Shown here in pieces: positions 55,186 to 64,000 of a stretch of 64,000 bases of DNA. Each line of letters starts with the position of its first letter. The stretch's first letter is position 1. Position numbers and translations under genes: made by a program. The notes beneath the pieces were generated by a model that was given only the letters and a program-made list of their open reading frames with translations, did not search any database and had not been told where the DNA came from. The stretch comes from Phymatolithon calcareum (taxonomy: Eukaryota > Rhodophyta > Florideophyceae > Hapalidiales), in NCBI GenBank assembly GCA_977006965.1, contig OZ345379.1:1612001-1676000 (forward strand), written 5' to 3'.

Positions 55186-56120
55186 ACGCACATTGCGCAG
55201 CACAGCTGTCGAGGCCCACGCACCCATGCGGCCCACAGCGCGGCGCTCGCAACATGCAACCCTTGCTTATCTGGCATTTGTACAGATTTCTCTTCCTTGA
55301 CTTGGGATAGCACGGCATCTCCGAAGCTGTCGACGGACGATATTCGTACGTCTGCACTCCAGTTTTCGTTAACAGAAGGCCGGGAGAACCTCAGTCCCGA
55401 TCGCGCGGTTCTTGAAGTGCTACACTTATTTCACTAAGATATAAAGAAGGCGCTCCCCAGACGCATGACGCTGAAAAGAGAACCAGAGAAGGAAACCCCG
55501 CATGTGGAATCAATCCACTAGACCGGGTTATCTGCTCTCGTCAATTCCGGAACAATTCCTTTTTCGCCGGACATTTTCCATGGCAGATAGCGGTATTTGT
55601 CTGCACTCATTCTACCCTTTTTGTCCGCCGTGCAGTTGACTTCTGATCATCGGTACTGGGGCGAGAGCAACGTGCAACCGACGGACGTGCGGTGGACAGA
55701 GGAATGTTTTTCAAAAATGCGAGTCAATGCGTGGCAGTTCAGCGCGTACATCAGCGGATCGAAAAATTAAACGCGCGCCGAACGCTTGTCTGCGGCAGCG
55801 AAGGATGAAATGCGGTGGCTGGCGCCGTTCGCATTGCTCGTCAGCGATCGGGTTGGCGGTAGCATTGGTACGACGCACGCGTAATTACTTCACAGCGCAT
55901 GCTCCACAGATTAGCACGTTTGTTGGCGGCTACATCAGCATTGCCTGCAAGGAGCTCGTCTGCTCACCAAGCCGACGGATCACGCCTGCCCAAGCATTCA
56001 CAATGATGTGTACGTCACGGCAGCGTTCAATCCGAACCGAACAAAAGGTCTCGCAGGGCGGAATGCGATGGGCATTCTCGATGGGTCGGAACTGCTCACT
56101 GCAAATATCCACCACACAAT
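55186..56120 (+). pseudogene. Decayed copy C of the 719-residue gene, C-terminal half
   Basis: It aligns with the intact gene from about 17,220 to near its end: TTGACTTGGGATAGCACGG, GCTGTCGACGGACGATATTC, CAGTCCCGATCGCGCGG, then after an internal deletion TGGAATCAATCCACTAGACC and GCGATCGGGTTGGCGGTAGC. Frameshifts and stops prevent coding. An intact GTPase gene on the opposite strand begins its 3' end about 75 bp further on. Confidence 0.85.
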
Positions 56121-56193
56121 AGCAATCATTTACTGAGGGAGCAGCACACACACGAAGAGATCTCATTAACAATAAATTGTTTTAGAACCTGGA

Positions 56194-58095
56194 TTAAGCA
56201 GAAGTATTCTTCGAAACGTTTTTGCGACGGCGACGGTGACGCTTTCCGTTAAATTTCGGAATATTTGCATTTCTTAATCCGTCGATTACGTGTGGAGCAA
56301 TTTCTGATTCTTTCGAACGAATCGTCTGGATAAACGAAACAATGGCTTTCCTGGCCTCGTTTTCTGGGTTGAAAATCGCCACGTAGCTCCTCTGGATTGG
56401 AAGCGTTCCGCACAGTGTCGGCTTTCCGGTTTTCACGAGAAGAGCTAGCCCGCTTTCAGCCACCATGTCGCCAAATATCCTCATCGCATCTGGGGAGTCT
56501 TTAAGGCCTTTGGAAAGAAATTGCTTCCATACTTCACCACCAGTTTCGCTGCTGAATTCAACGTGGATAGCGAACTTACGAATCAGGTTACATATGCCAG
56601 ACGACGCATACGCCAACGCCCTTTTTTTGGAGCTCGTGTGTTTGTACACAAAGCCTGTCAGAAAGGTCTCTGCTATTACTGTGTGTCGTGCAGATTCGAA
56701 CGAATTCGTCAGTTCTTCGTATGCAATCCAACCATCCTTGCACATTTCTTCAATATGAGCTTTAACTTCTCCTTTCTTTTCCAAAAGAGATTTCTTGATC
56801 TTTTTGTACTTCACCCATAGAGAGTCAATGAACTTGAGCCGCTTGGCTTGGCAAGCAGCGAGCACTTTCTTGACGGCAGTGCGGGAATATGAGGCTCTTT
56901 GAGACCTTAAGTCCTCGAGACTTACACACCAGACGTCTGACTTTCTTATTCCCTTGATTAAGCCAGCGACTGTATCCCAATTGAATTCGATTAGATCGTC
57001 GCACTCTTTCTTGCCAGCTGATTCATTCGTTGTCAGAACGACGATCAGCATTTTCACCATTTGCTGCCCAAACAAGTCTTTGTATTCTTCGACTGCCCGT
57101 CTTGTAGAGTCGGTAATGCCAGTATCCACAGCTATGGTCAGAACCAGAGCATTCGCTTGTTGTAGGGCAACGATTTTGTCCTCGATTGCAGCTTGGTAGT
57201 AGACATCAAGGCCATCTTTGTCGTTGAGGCCGGGAGTATCATACACTTCGGTGAGCCATTGTTCACCTGAAACAGTTTGCAATATTTCTTCGCAATCGAT
57301 GTGCAGTGTACCAGTCATTCCCTTCGAGGTCTTAAATGTATTCGTTCGTGTCAAAGCATTTCCTAGAGAAGACTTCCCAGTCCTGGTATCCCCAACCATG
57401 AAAATTCTGCAAAGTCGATCATACTCAGGCACTTCGAGTTCAACAGGTTCGGGCCGGAGCATAGCAACAGTCTTATTCCCTGTGGGTACCATTTCCGATG
57501 TCTGGACGTTTTCTGCACTACCAACGGATGGAAGACCGAGGACCTCTGTAACGAGGCAACACAACGTTCCAGCAACAACGCTTTCAGCTTCCAGGTCGAG
57601 CTTTCCTCGGCACCGAGCACCGACGAAGGATGTCATGGGTCGTTTCGAACGCTTTATTGAGCTTGCTAATCGATCCAGAGATTTGACCATTTCGTGAATG
57701 TCGTCGGTGGTGGATCCGGCCATTCCAAGCGTGGCAGGTCGGTTACCCACCATATATCTGATGACGACGGCGAATGTGACGCGAGCTGAAACTTGTTTCA
57801 GAATGAGGAGGAGCTTGATCGTGGAATCCAAGACTTGGCTGCGAATTGAAAGGTTGTTCGGAAGTCTGGAACGAACTTCAATCGTCGCCGCAGCGGCAAT
57901 AGACTTGTTGATTCTCTCCTCGGACCTTGATACTTGATCGCTGAGACTGCAAGCGCTTTCTTGAATGTTTTTAATCTCGCTCATCAGGTGCTTCGACTCT
58001 GCTCTTTGTAACGGCGTCTTGATCCCCAGCGCGTTGCAGATTGCAATAACATCAGCAATGAATCCGACTGGATCCATGAGTTCATTGAGACTCAT
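56194..58095 (-). CDS. AIG1-like P-loop GTPase with N-terminal helical domain
   Basis: The 633-residue protein has residues 1-200 predicted helical (MDPVGFIADVIAICNALGIK...), reminiscent of the helical N-termini of fungal and plant STAND/NLR-type proteins; that likeness is only suggestive. The G-domain has G1 GDTRTGKSS (235-243), KGMTGT as G2, and G3 DTPG (286-289), then VLTTNES where a classical NKxD would be, as in AIG1/GIMAP/Toc-like GTPases. The C-terminus is basic (RHRRRRK). The start at 58,095 is chosen because the paralogue at 62,488 has a stop directly before the equivalent ATG; an upstream in-frame ATG (58,191) would add 32 residues. Role is unknown; family members act in immunity, membrane scaffolding or organelle import. 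Confidence 0.82.
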   Translation of the reverse strand: MSLNELMDPVGFIADVIAICNALGIKTPLQRAESKHLMSEIKNIQESACSLSDQVSRSEERINKSIAAAATIEVRSRLPNNLSIRSQVLDSTIKLLLILKQVSARVTFAVVIRYMVGNRPATLGMAGSTTDDIHEMVKSLDRLASSIKRSKRPMTSFVGARCRGKLDLEAESVVAGTLCCLVTEVLGLPSVGSAENVQTSEMVPTGNKTVAMLRPEPVELEVPEYDRLCRIFMVGDTRTGKSSLGNALTRTNTFKTSKGMTGTLHIDCEEILQTVSGEQWLTEVYDTPGLNDKDGLDVYYQAAIEDKIVALQQANALVLTIAVDTGITDSTRRAVEEYKDLFGQQMVKMLIVVLTTNESAGKKECDDLIEFNWDTVAGLIKGIRKSDVWCVSLEDLRSQRASYSRTAVKKVLAACQAKRLKFIDSLWVKYKKIKKSLLEKKGEVKAHIEEMCKDGWIAYEELTNSFESARHTVIAETFLTGFVYKHTSSKKRALAYASSGICNLIRKFAIHVEFSSETGGEVWKQFLSKGLKDSPDAMRIFGDMVAESGLALLVKTGKPTLCGTLPIQRSYVAIFNPENEARKAIVSFIQTIRSKESEIAPHVIDGLRNANIPKFNGKRHRRRRKNVSKNTSA

Positions 58096-58818
58096 GGTTG
58101 CTTCCCGAAATGTGCGGGAGTGCGAGAGTACTGATTTGCGGCCAAGGACGTGAAAATTTGCTTTCGGGAGTGTAGTGTAGGGGGTCCACAAACTCGTGCG
58201 ATTGATGTTTTGCTGAATGCAAAGAGTACCTTGAGAATGACAAAAGAAATCTATGCTGCAAAAAGATAATTATTTTGAGATTAAAATCAGGTGGCCGTTG
58301 CACAAAGACGTGTACCTGCACATGTACACTTTTTTGTGCCACGGTCACCAAAACTCCTACACACGTGCGCACACAGTAGTCTTAAGACTCAATTGCATTT
58401 TAATATTTTCATCAGGGAGTTTATGCAAATGAAGAATTCGTAATTTCGAATTCCGGCTTTCGTGATAAACCGGAGTGTATCAATAGCTTACGAAAAACGT
58501 CAAGCTGAGGTTCACGCAACAGCAGGTGGGGCGTGCGCAATAGTTGCCAGTTTACTCTGACAAGGGGTTTACCGGGCACTGCAATAAAATCAACAAATTA
58601 CAATACGACATGCTAGTTACAGTATAATAATATTATTATGAGTATCGTAGCAACCTCATCATGATGATGAGGTGTAATGAAGTAATGCTGCAATAGTGCA
58701 ACTAGCGAGGTGAAAGACGTCTGATTTACTTCTTATTTACTTGTTTTTGTATACGCGACAAAATACGAGATGATATCACTTTTACTGACGAAAGTTGAAG
58801 GTTTATTAGTAATCGAAA

Positions 58819-58876
58819 TTAAGCTTCCAATTTATAAATACTCCAACTTATAAATATTTATAAGTTGGAAGCTTAA
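58819..58876. repeat. 58-bp nested palindrome
   Basis: Outer arms TTAAGCTTCCAA and its complement enclose TTATAAATA and TATTTATAA segments, and the inner CTTATAAATATTTATAAG is itself a palindrome. Confidence 0.8.
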
Positions 58877-59238
58877 GGACCTACATCCCCATCTAAGATT
58901 TTCACTTTTATTATTTATGAGCTTGGGAATCCGAGAAGCTCATTGGACACTTTCTGTTATGGCAGTACATAATTGGCTAAGCAAAGAAAAAAAAGTCCTC
59001 GCGCCGTGGAAACTTTTTCTAGAAATTATCACCAGATCGTTCCTTCGAAAATCGGGACAGCTCCTTAAACGCGCAGTTTAAGACCACTTCCTGATCCGTT
59101 ATTCGCATTTCGAAAACTATTATAGAAAGCCAACAATATAGGTTATCCAAAAATCAAAAAAAACAAAGAAAGGTGATGAAATAAGGAGTGTAGAGCACTT
59201 TTTGTAATTCTGATCTTGAAAAAGAATCGCTTACAAAG

Positions 59239-59499
59239 ATGGACAATTATCTCGAAAAGGACTCCATGAATTTCTTATTGCCTCGGTCTCAAGTTTCGAA
59301 TGGTTGTAGACTAACACAGGAATACTGCAAATTTGGTAAAATCGAACGTCTAGGTGGCAAAAAAGTTCGCGCCGCGAGACCAAAAGTTTTTAAAATCGGC
59401 AAAGGAACAGGCGAAAAATATACTAAAATTCACGTTGCGCCCCGACGAGAAACTGTTCGAAGGAAACACAGTAAGCATTTTTCTGTAATGATTGATTAG
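59239..59499 (+). CDS. Small basic ORF, uncertain
   Basis: An ATG-initiated 86-codon frame is rich in Lys/Arg (KKVRAARPKVFKIGKGTGEK). A GTAAGC near its 3' end could be a splice donor, so it might be a first exon. No family is recognised and it lies in A/T-rich repeat-laden DNA. Confidence 0.22.
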   Translation: MDNYLEKDSMNFLLPRSQVSNGCRLTQEYCKFGKIERLGGKKVRAARPKVFKIGKGTGEKYTKIHVAPRRETVRRKHSKHFSVMID

Positions 59500-59808
59500 A
59501 GCCGAACATTGGAAACTTTTGCTGACTTCATATTTGAAAATATTTCACTTGTTTCTACATATTTTCTTGAAACTGGATGCAGTCCCGTCGATGCAAACGA
59601 CATAATTAAAATTTTCATCCAGTTTATGAGCATTGTTTCGGCCAGTGAGAGCGCTTCAAAGATGGGGAAGTAGGTCCTTAATTTCGATTATTTGTTTTGA
59701 TGAGTGGATGATTTTACAAGTTGTAAATCACTAAATTTTTCCTGGGAGAGGAGAACAATACACTGTAAGTTGGATTTCCAAAGAATCTGAGAAGGGGAAG
59801 AGGAAAAT

Positions 59809-59846
59809 AAAACTTATAAGAAAATATATATTTTCTTATAAGTTTT
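59809..59846. repeat. 38-bp perfect palindrome
   Basis: AAAACTTATAAG and its complement flank AAAATATATATTTT with no unpaired centre. Confidence 0.88.
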
Positions 59847-60034
59847 TTCTCACTTAATTTCTGCAAGGAAGTAAAACAATATAAGTTAGTTTTTTCTAAT
59901 AATTTGGGCACTTGAACAGATAATGACAACAGTCAGGACGTGGACTGTTCTGTCAGCGTTTCGGTTCATCGTGGTCCGTTGAAAGCATCTCATGTATTGT
60001 CGCGTATCCAACAACAAGTCACATGTGTATCGTA

Positions 60035-60175
60035 AGCTAGGATAATAAATGTGTAAAACGTACTCGTACTGGCCCCTCGAGTGGACAATGGTCCCTCGGG
60101 CCTTATTCTACCCACTCAGGCCTGGTACTCTTACGTTTTACATTCATAAATATTATCCTCACATAGCTCCTTACT
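60035..60175. mobile_element. About 140-bp imperfect inverted-repeat element
   Basis: The left end AGCTAGGATAATAAATG...TAAAACGTAC is mirrored at the right by CTTACGTTTTACAT...ATAAATATTATCC...TAGCT. The right-end 23-mer starting CCTGGTACTCTTACG (60,121-60,143) recurs at 61,013-61,035, so it is a dispersed family. Confidence 0.65.
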
Positions 60176-61364
60176 CTTTCACCTCGCAAGGTGAAAGATG
60201 AAGCGCGCTACCTTCACTTTTGCAGCATTCTTTGATGACACCTCACCTAATTTTGACCATATTTATACTATGAAGTCGATATATATAGATTTCTGCGCTG
60301 CCCCATTGGCTCATCTTGGAGGCAGAATTTTATCACCCACCGTATGTACAATGTACAGTACATCTGGTGAATGATCAAATTCGATATCTCGCTCAAAATA
60401 CTGTATGACGAGCTCGTCATATTTTGAGAGATATACAGTGGTTAGTTGCCCCTTTCCCACACACAGGGGCCCCAGATTCTATCATAAAACCATAACCAAA
60501 CACTGTGCAGCTGTATACAGATATCACATATGTACAGTATGATACATCATCATGATGGTACTGTAGACTTCGTTCATGCAGTCTTGCGTCGCAAACCGCA
60601 CTGCAGTGCGTTTTGCACTCTCTCAGAGAGTAGGCACGACTCTTCTGCCCGAGAACTGAACTCGTACCAGGGGATGTACCCTTGAAAAACTGTTGTCTAA
60701 TTGGACATTCCTGGGTCGAAACACGTTTCAAAAATGCGGCTGCTCTCCATCCTCTGTGATCTCAGAAAGCGAACGATACCGTAACCGAGGTGTAACCATG
60801 ATCCACTGCATCACTGTTGTACGGCGCGATGCCGTACAACAACGCAATATCAGGATTCAATAATTCTGGCCAAATATTTTTGAAAATTTTACTCGTCTTC
60901 TGGTTTTCAGACACAATGACTCAGTTTTCGCACTTTCCCGCAGCTCCTGGCCCTCGTATGTACAATCATTGATCGTCCCTACTGTAGGTCTACACCCTTG
61001 GGCCCCCACGAGCCTGGTACTCTTACGTTTTACATACATTTTCTGCCCTCGCTTACGGACATATCGCCTTGTTGCCACGCGCTTTTCTGTAATTTTTGAG
61101 TTGATTGGCATATTCATCACATTGGAGTACAAGAAAAAATCACAAGGACAACAATCGCACGTATTTGTTGACCATCTCATGCAGGGGTTGCGCCAATTCC
61201 ATTGCTATCAATTTAATTGCAATTTTTCCCAATTCCACCCAAATTGGTTCTTCGAACTGAATTGCAATTCGAATCGGTCTAACCTAATACTGAGGATCGA
61301 AGTAGATAAACATTGGACCAGGGGAATGTTATGGGGGGGGGAGGAGTAAACCAGAATGTTGAGG

Positions 61365-61527
61365 GAATCAACGTACTCACCTCACGTTCAGTACGTGGTC
61401 TTTGTTCTAATAATACCCAGAGTACGTAGATGAACATTAGACACAGCACATTAATCGGATGCAAGAATCAACGTACTTACCTTATGTCCAGTACGTGGTC
61501 TTTGTTCTAGTAATACCCAGAGTACGT
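61365..61527. repeat. Two 63-bp direct repeats, 100-bp period
   Basis: Units at 61,365-61,427 and 61,465-61,527 share GAATCAACGTACT, CAGTACGTGGTCTTTGTTCT and AATACCCAGAGTACGT, with few differences. They lie inside the hAT element. Confidence 0.88.
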
Positions 61528-61895
61528 TCTGCATGCCATCAAAACATCTATGAAACTTGGGCCATGGCTACTTCTTGCTATGTTAAATAAAGACGAGATG
61601 GAGCCGTTGGACTCCAAACGGTTTCAACAATGGGCCTATTCATGTGCTATCATCTACTTAGCTGTATCGATCAATTACCAGCCAGATACAGAACAACGGC
61701 TTGAGTGTCTTTAGCTACGATTAGAGCCCAGCAGTCACGATGGTTCAGTCTCAAGTATAAAAGAGATAGAATTAGATCTCTTGATTTGAAACCTATCAGC
61801 CTTCTCCGAAATTCTCACGCATTCCCCTTCACAGTCAAGGCCAACCCATCTACCAGACCTCGTTCAACGTTCCAGCACATTCCGCTCTACTAGCG

Positions 61896-62339
61896 ATGAC
61901 ACTACCTTCACCGACACCAAAGCCGAAACAAGTTGTGCACCTACTTATGAAGCTCATTTGAGAACAATCCCGTGATATACAGTCGCGTCAAGTAGGCCTA
62001 ACTCGACGGAATGTTCCATTTTGCGTCTATCTCTGCTCAAAGGGTGATCAGTGTACCGGAGAAAGTGAGTTTTTCTTCGAAAAGGGTACTGGGTTCTCCA
62101 ACCCGTACAATCATCTCAAGCATTGCATTGGAGGTGGAAGCGAAGAACATATATACAGAGCCGTTCTTGCCGAGAAGTTGAGATCCGGGTCGTCGTTCAC
62201 AGTTCAATCGTCAATGGTGATGAAGCTCACGGAACATGAAAAGGCGATGAACAGCTATCTTAGTATTGATGTCTATATTGTGGGAAGCCTTCCAATTGCA
62301 ATGCGAATTGCTGCAAACAAAACTGAGCAATTAAATTGA
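61896..62339 (+). pseudogene. Truncated hAT transposase N-terminus (BED-finger-like)
   Basis: An ATG at 61,896 opens a frame to the TGA at 62,337-62,339, broken by an in-frame TGA at 61,959-61,961. The readable part contains FCVYLCSKGDQC and then GTGFSNPYNHLKHC, a Cys/Cys...His/Cys pattern with the NPxxHLxxC ending typical of the BED zinc finger at the N-terminus of hAT transposases. The catalytic RNase-H-like core and dimerisation region are absent. Confidence 0.65.
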
Positions 62340-62487
62340 TAAATTTCACCCGGGTCTGCAATCGCAAACAATGGAATTGGCGCAACCCCTGATCTCATGC
62401 CCCCTACTCCACACCCTGAACGCAAAATTTTCTCGTTCTTCGCGGGAAATCAGTTCTCTCGCACTCTCAGAATTTCGCTAATGACCC

Positions 62488-64000
62488 ATGAGTCTCAGCG
62501 CACTAATGGATCCAGTCGGATTCATTGCTGATGTTATTGCAATCTGCAACGCTCTGGGGATCAAGACCCCGGCGCAAAGAGCAGAATCGAATCAGCTGAT
62601 GAGCGAGATTAAAGCCATTCAAGAAAGCGCTTTCAGTCTGAGCTATCAAGTATCAAGGTCCGAGGAGAGAATCAACAGGTCTATTGCCGCTGCGGCAACG
62701 ATTGAAGTTCGTTCCAGACTCCCGAACAACCTTTCAATTCGCAGCCAAGTCTTGGATTCCACGATCAAGCTTCTCCTCATTCTGAAGCAAGTTCCAGCTC
62801 GAGTCACTTTCGCCGTCGTCCTCAGATATTTTGTGGGTACGAAGCCTGCCACGCTTGGAATGGCTGGATCCACCACCGACGACATTCACGAAATGGTCAA
62901 ATCTTTGGATCGCCTAGCACGCTCAAAGATGGGTTCAAAACGACACATGACCGCCTTCATCGCTGCTCAATGCCGAGGAAGGCACCATCTTGAGTCTGAA
63001 AGCATGGTTTCGGCCGCTCTGTGTTGCCTCGTCACAGAGGTCCTCGGTTTGCCATCCGTTGGTAGTGCAGAAAGCATCCACAGCTCTGAATTGGCGCCGT
63101 CAAACATTACAGGGAACAAGACTGTTGTTTTGCTCCGCCCCGAGCCTGTCGAGGTCGAAAAGCCTGAGTTTGATCGACTTTGCAGAATTTTCATGGTTGG
63201 GGACACCAGGACTGGGAAGTCCTCTCTAGGAAATGCTTTGACGCAAAAGAGTACTTTCAGGACGTCGAAGGGGATGACCGGTACCCTGCACATCGGTTGC
63301 GAAGAAATTGTGGAGACGATTTCATGTGATCAATTGCTCACCGAAGTATATGATACTCCGGGCCTGAACGACAAAGACAGGCTTGATGTGTACTACCAGG
63401 CTGCAATCGAAGACATAATTGTTACCCTGCAACAAGCGAATGCTCTGGTTTTGACCATAGCTGTCGATGCGGGCATCACAAACTCTACAAGCCGCGCAAT
63501 TGAAGAATACAAGGTCTTGTTTGGACAAGAAATGGTGAACATGCTGATCGTTGTACTGACCACGAATGAATCAGCTGACAAGGATGAGTGCGACGATCTG
63601 ATCGCATACAATTGGGATACGATCGCTGGCTGTATCCAAGGAATAAGACAGGCAAACGTCATGTGCGTGAGTCTGGAGGATTTAAGGTCTCAAGAAGCAT
63701 CATATTCCCACACCGTTGTGAAGGAAGTGCTCGCATATTGTCAAGCAATGCCGCTCACGATAATACACTCTCTGTCATTGAAGTACGAACAGATCAAGAA
63801 ATCTCTTTTGGAAAGGAGAGGAGAAGTTCGAGCTGAAATTGTAGAAATGTGCAATGATGGCTGGCTTGCATATGACGCACTAGCCAAATCATTCGAATCT
63901 GCAGGTCACTCTGCAATCGCAGACTTTTGCGTGAAAGGATTCGTTTATAAACACACGAACCGCCCAAGAAGGGCGATGACATTAGTGTCGTCTGGTATAT
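62488..64000 (+). CDS. AIG1-like P-loop GTPase, second copy (partial, runs off the window)
   Basis: I translated the frame from ATG 62,488 to the window edge: 504 codons without a stop. It is a close paralogue of the gene at 56,194-58,095 (MSLSALMDPVGFIADVIAIC). It has the same G1 GDTRTGKSS, KGMTGT, DTPG and VLTTNES motifs, and has an extra few residues before the G-domain. A TGA lies two codons before the ATG in frame, fixing this start. It is oppositely oriented to the first copy. The last roughly 125 residues lie beyond the window. It probably still functions, as substitutions are dispersed and motifs intact. Confidence 0.85.
   Translation, partial: MSLSALMDPVGFIADVIAICNALGIKTPAQRAESNQLMSEIKAIQESAFSLSYQVSRSEERINRSIAAAATIEVRSRLPNNLSIRSQVLDSTIKLLLILKQVPARVTFAVVLRYFVGTKPATLGMAGSTTDDIHEMVKSLDRLARSKMGSKRHMTAFIAAQCRGRHHLESESMVSAALCCLVTEVLGLPSVGSAESIHSSELAPSNITGNKTVVLLRPEPVEVEKPEFDRLCRIFMVGDTRTGKSSLGNALTQKSTFRTSKGMTGTLHIGCEEIVETISCDQLLTEVYDTPGLNDKDRLDVYYQAAIEDIIVTLQQANALVLTIAVDAGITNSTSRAIEEYKVLFGQEMVNMLIVVLTTNESADKDECDDLIAYNWDTIAGCIQGIRQANVMCVSLEDLRSQEASYSHTVVKEVLAYCQAMPLTIIHSLSLKYEQIKKSLLERRGEVRAEIVEMCNDGWLAYDALAKSFESAGHSAIADFCVKGFVYKHTNRPRRAMTLVSSGI

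Larger units (their letters stand above)
58192..61181. other. A/T-rich, hairpin-dense intergenic region
   Basis: No confident gene. Perfect or near-perfect hairpins lie at 58,654-58,672, 58,819-58,876, 59,809-59,846, 60,392-60,428 and 60,816-60,840. Confidence 0.55.
61182..62392 (+). mobile_element. hAT-type transposon (1,211 bp, internally deleted)
   Basis: Perfect 23-bp terminal inverted repeats start CAGGGGTTGCGCCAATTCC (61,182-61,204 and 62,370-62,392). The flanking 8-bp direct repeats ATCTCATG (61,174-61,181 and 62,393-62,400) are a perfect target duplication. Subterminal inverted ATCAATTTAATTGC motifs follow. CAGGG-starting ends and an 8-bp duplication are the hallmark of hAT elements. 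Inside is a BED-finger-like ORF (61,896-62,339) but no catalytic domain, so the copy is non-autonomous. It ends only 88 bp before the start of the GTPase paralogue at 62,488. Confidence 0.93.

Noticed and set aside
58096-58191. 32-residue N-terminal extension of the GTPase
   Set aside because: In the 62,488 paralogue the homologous region has an in-frame stop directly before the shared ATG.

Overview
The window looks like nuclear DNA of a eukaryotic alga. A florideophyte red alga such as Chondrus crispus is my best guess, but that is inference from style, not from a search. The reasons are large intronless genes (DNA polymerase delta, GatA, PWWP proteins, histones) in compact islands, divergently paired core histone genes, an organelle-type GatA with an N-terminal presequence, an AlkB-type membrane di-iron protein, and intergenic DNA rich in transposons, foldback hairpins and decayed copies.

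Layout. 1-5,990: a tRNA-Arg(ACG), a short retroposon tail with a 14-bp target duplication, and an AlkB-like membrane hydroxylase. About 5,990-15,612 and 35,619-43,990: two arms of a large inverted repeat. Each arm carries H2A<->H2B (divergent), a beta-lactamase-fold serine hydrolase, and H4<->H3 (divergent); the histone proteins are identical between arms. Arm lengths differ because of independent insertions, so the arms give 'empty' and 'filled' sites that reveal the mobile elements directly. 15,613-35,618: the central island, with a 719-residue uncharacterised protein, GatA, and four tandem same-strand paralogues that share an N-terminal PWWP domain, a conserved nuclear-localisation/linear motif block and a C-terminal coiled coil. 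44,312-47,599: the catalytic subunit of DNA polymerase delta, just outside the right arm next to H2A. 47,900-64,000: a decayed, transposon-rich region. It holds three broken copies of the C-terminal half of the 719-residue gene, two of them next to copies of an AIG1-like GTPase gene (one intact, one remnant); a further GTPase copy runs off the right end. It also holds a 5'-truncated LINE with a 12-bp target duplication that splits a small two-exon gene in frame, and a 1.2-kb hAT-like element with 23-bp terminal inverted repeats, an 8-bp target duplication and a BED-finger-like ORF.

How the genes relate. The replication-type histone set, the DNA polymerase delta gene and a private PWWP family (PWWP domains typically read methylated H3K36 nucleosomes and DNA) form a chromatin/S-phase neighbourhood. 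The most interesting candidate system is this: an inverted pair of complete core-histone clusters enclosing a tandem array of PWWP-coiled-coil chromatin proteins. The second is the repeatedly duplicated [broken 719-gene half + AIG1-like GTPase] unit.
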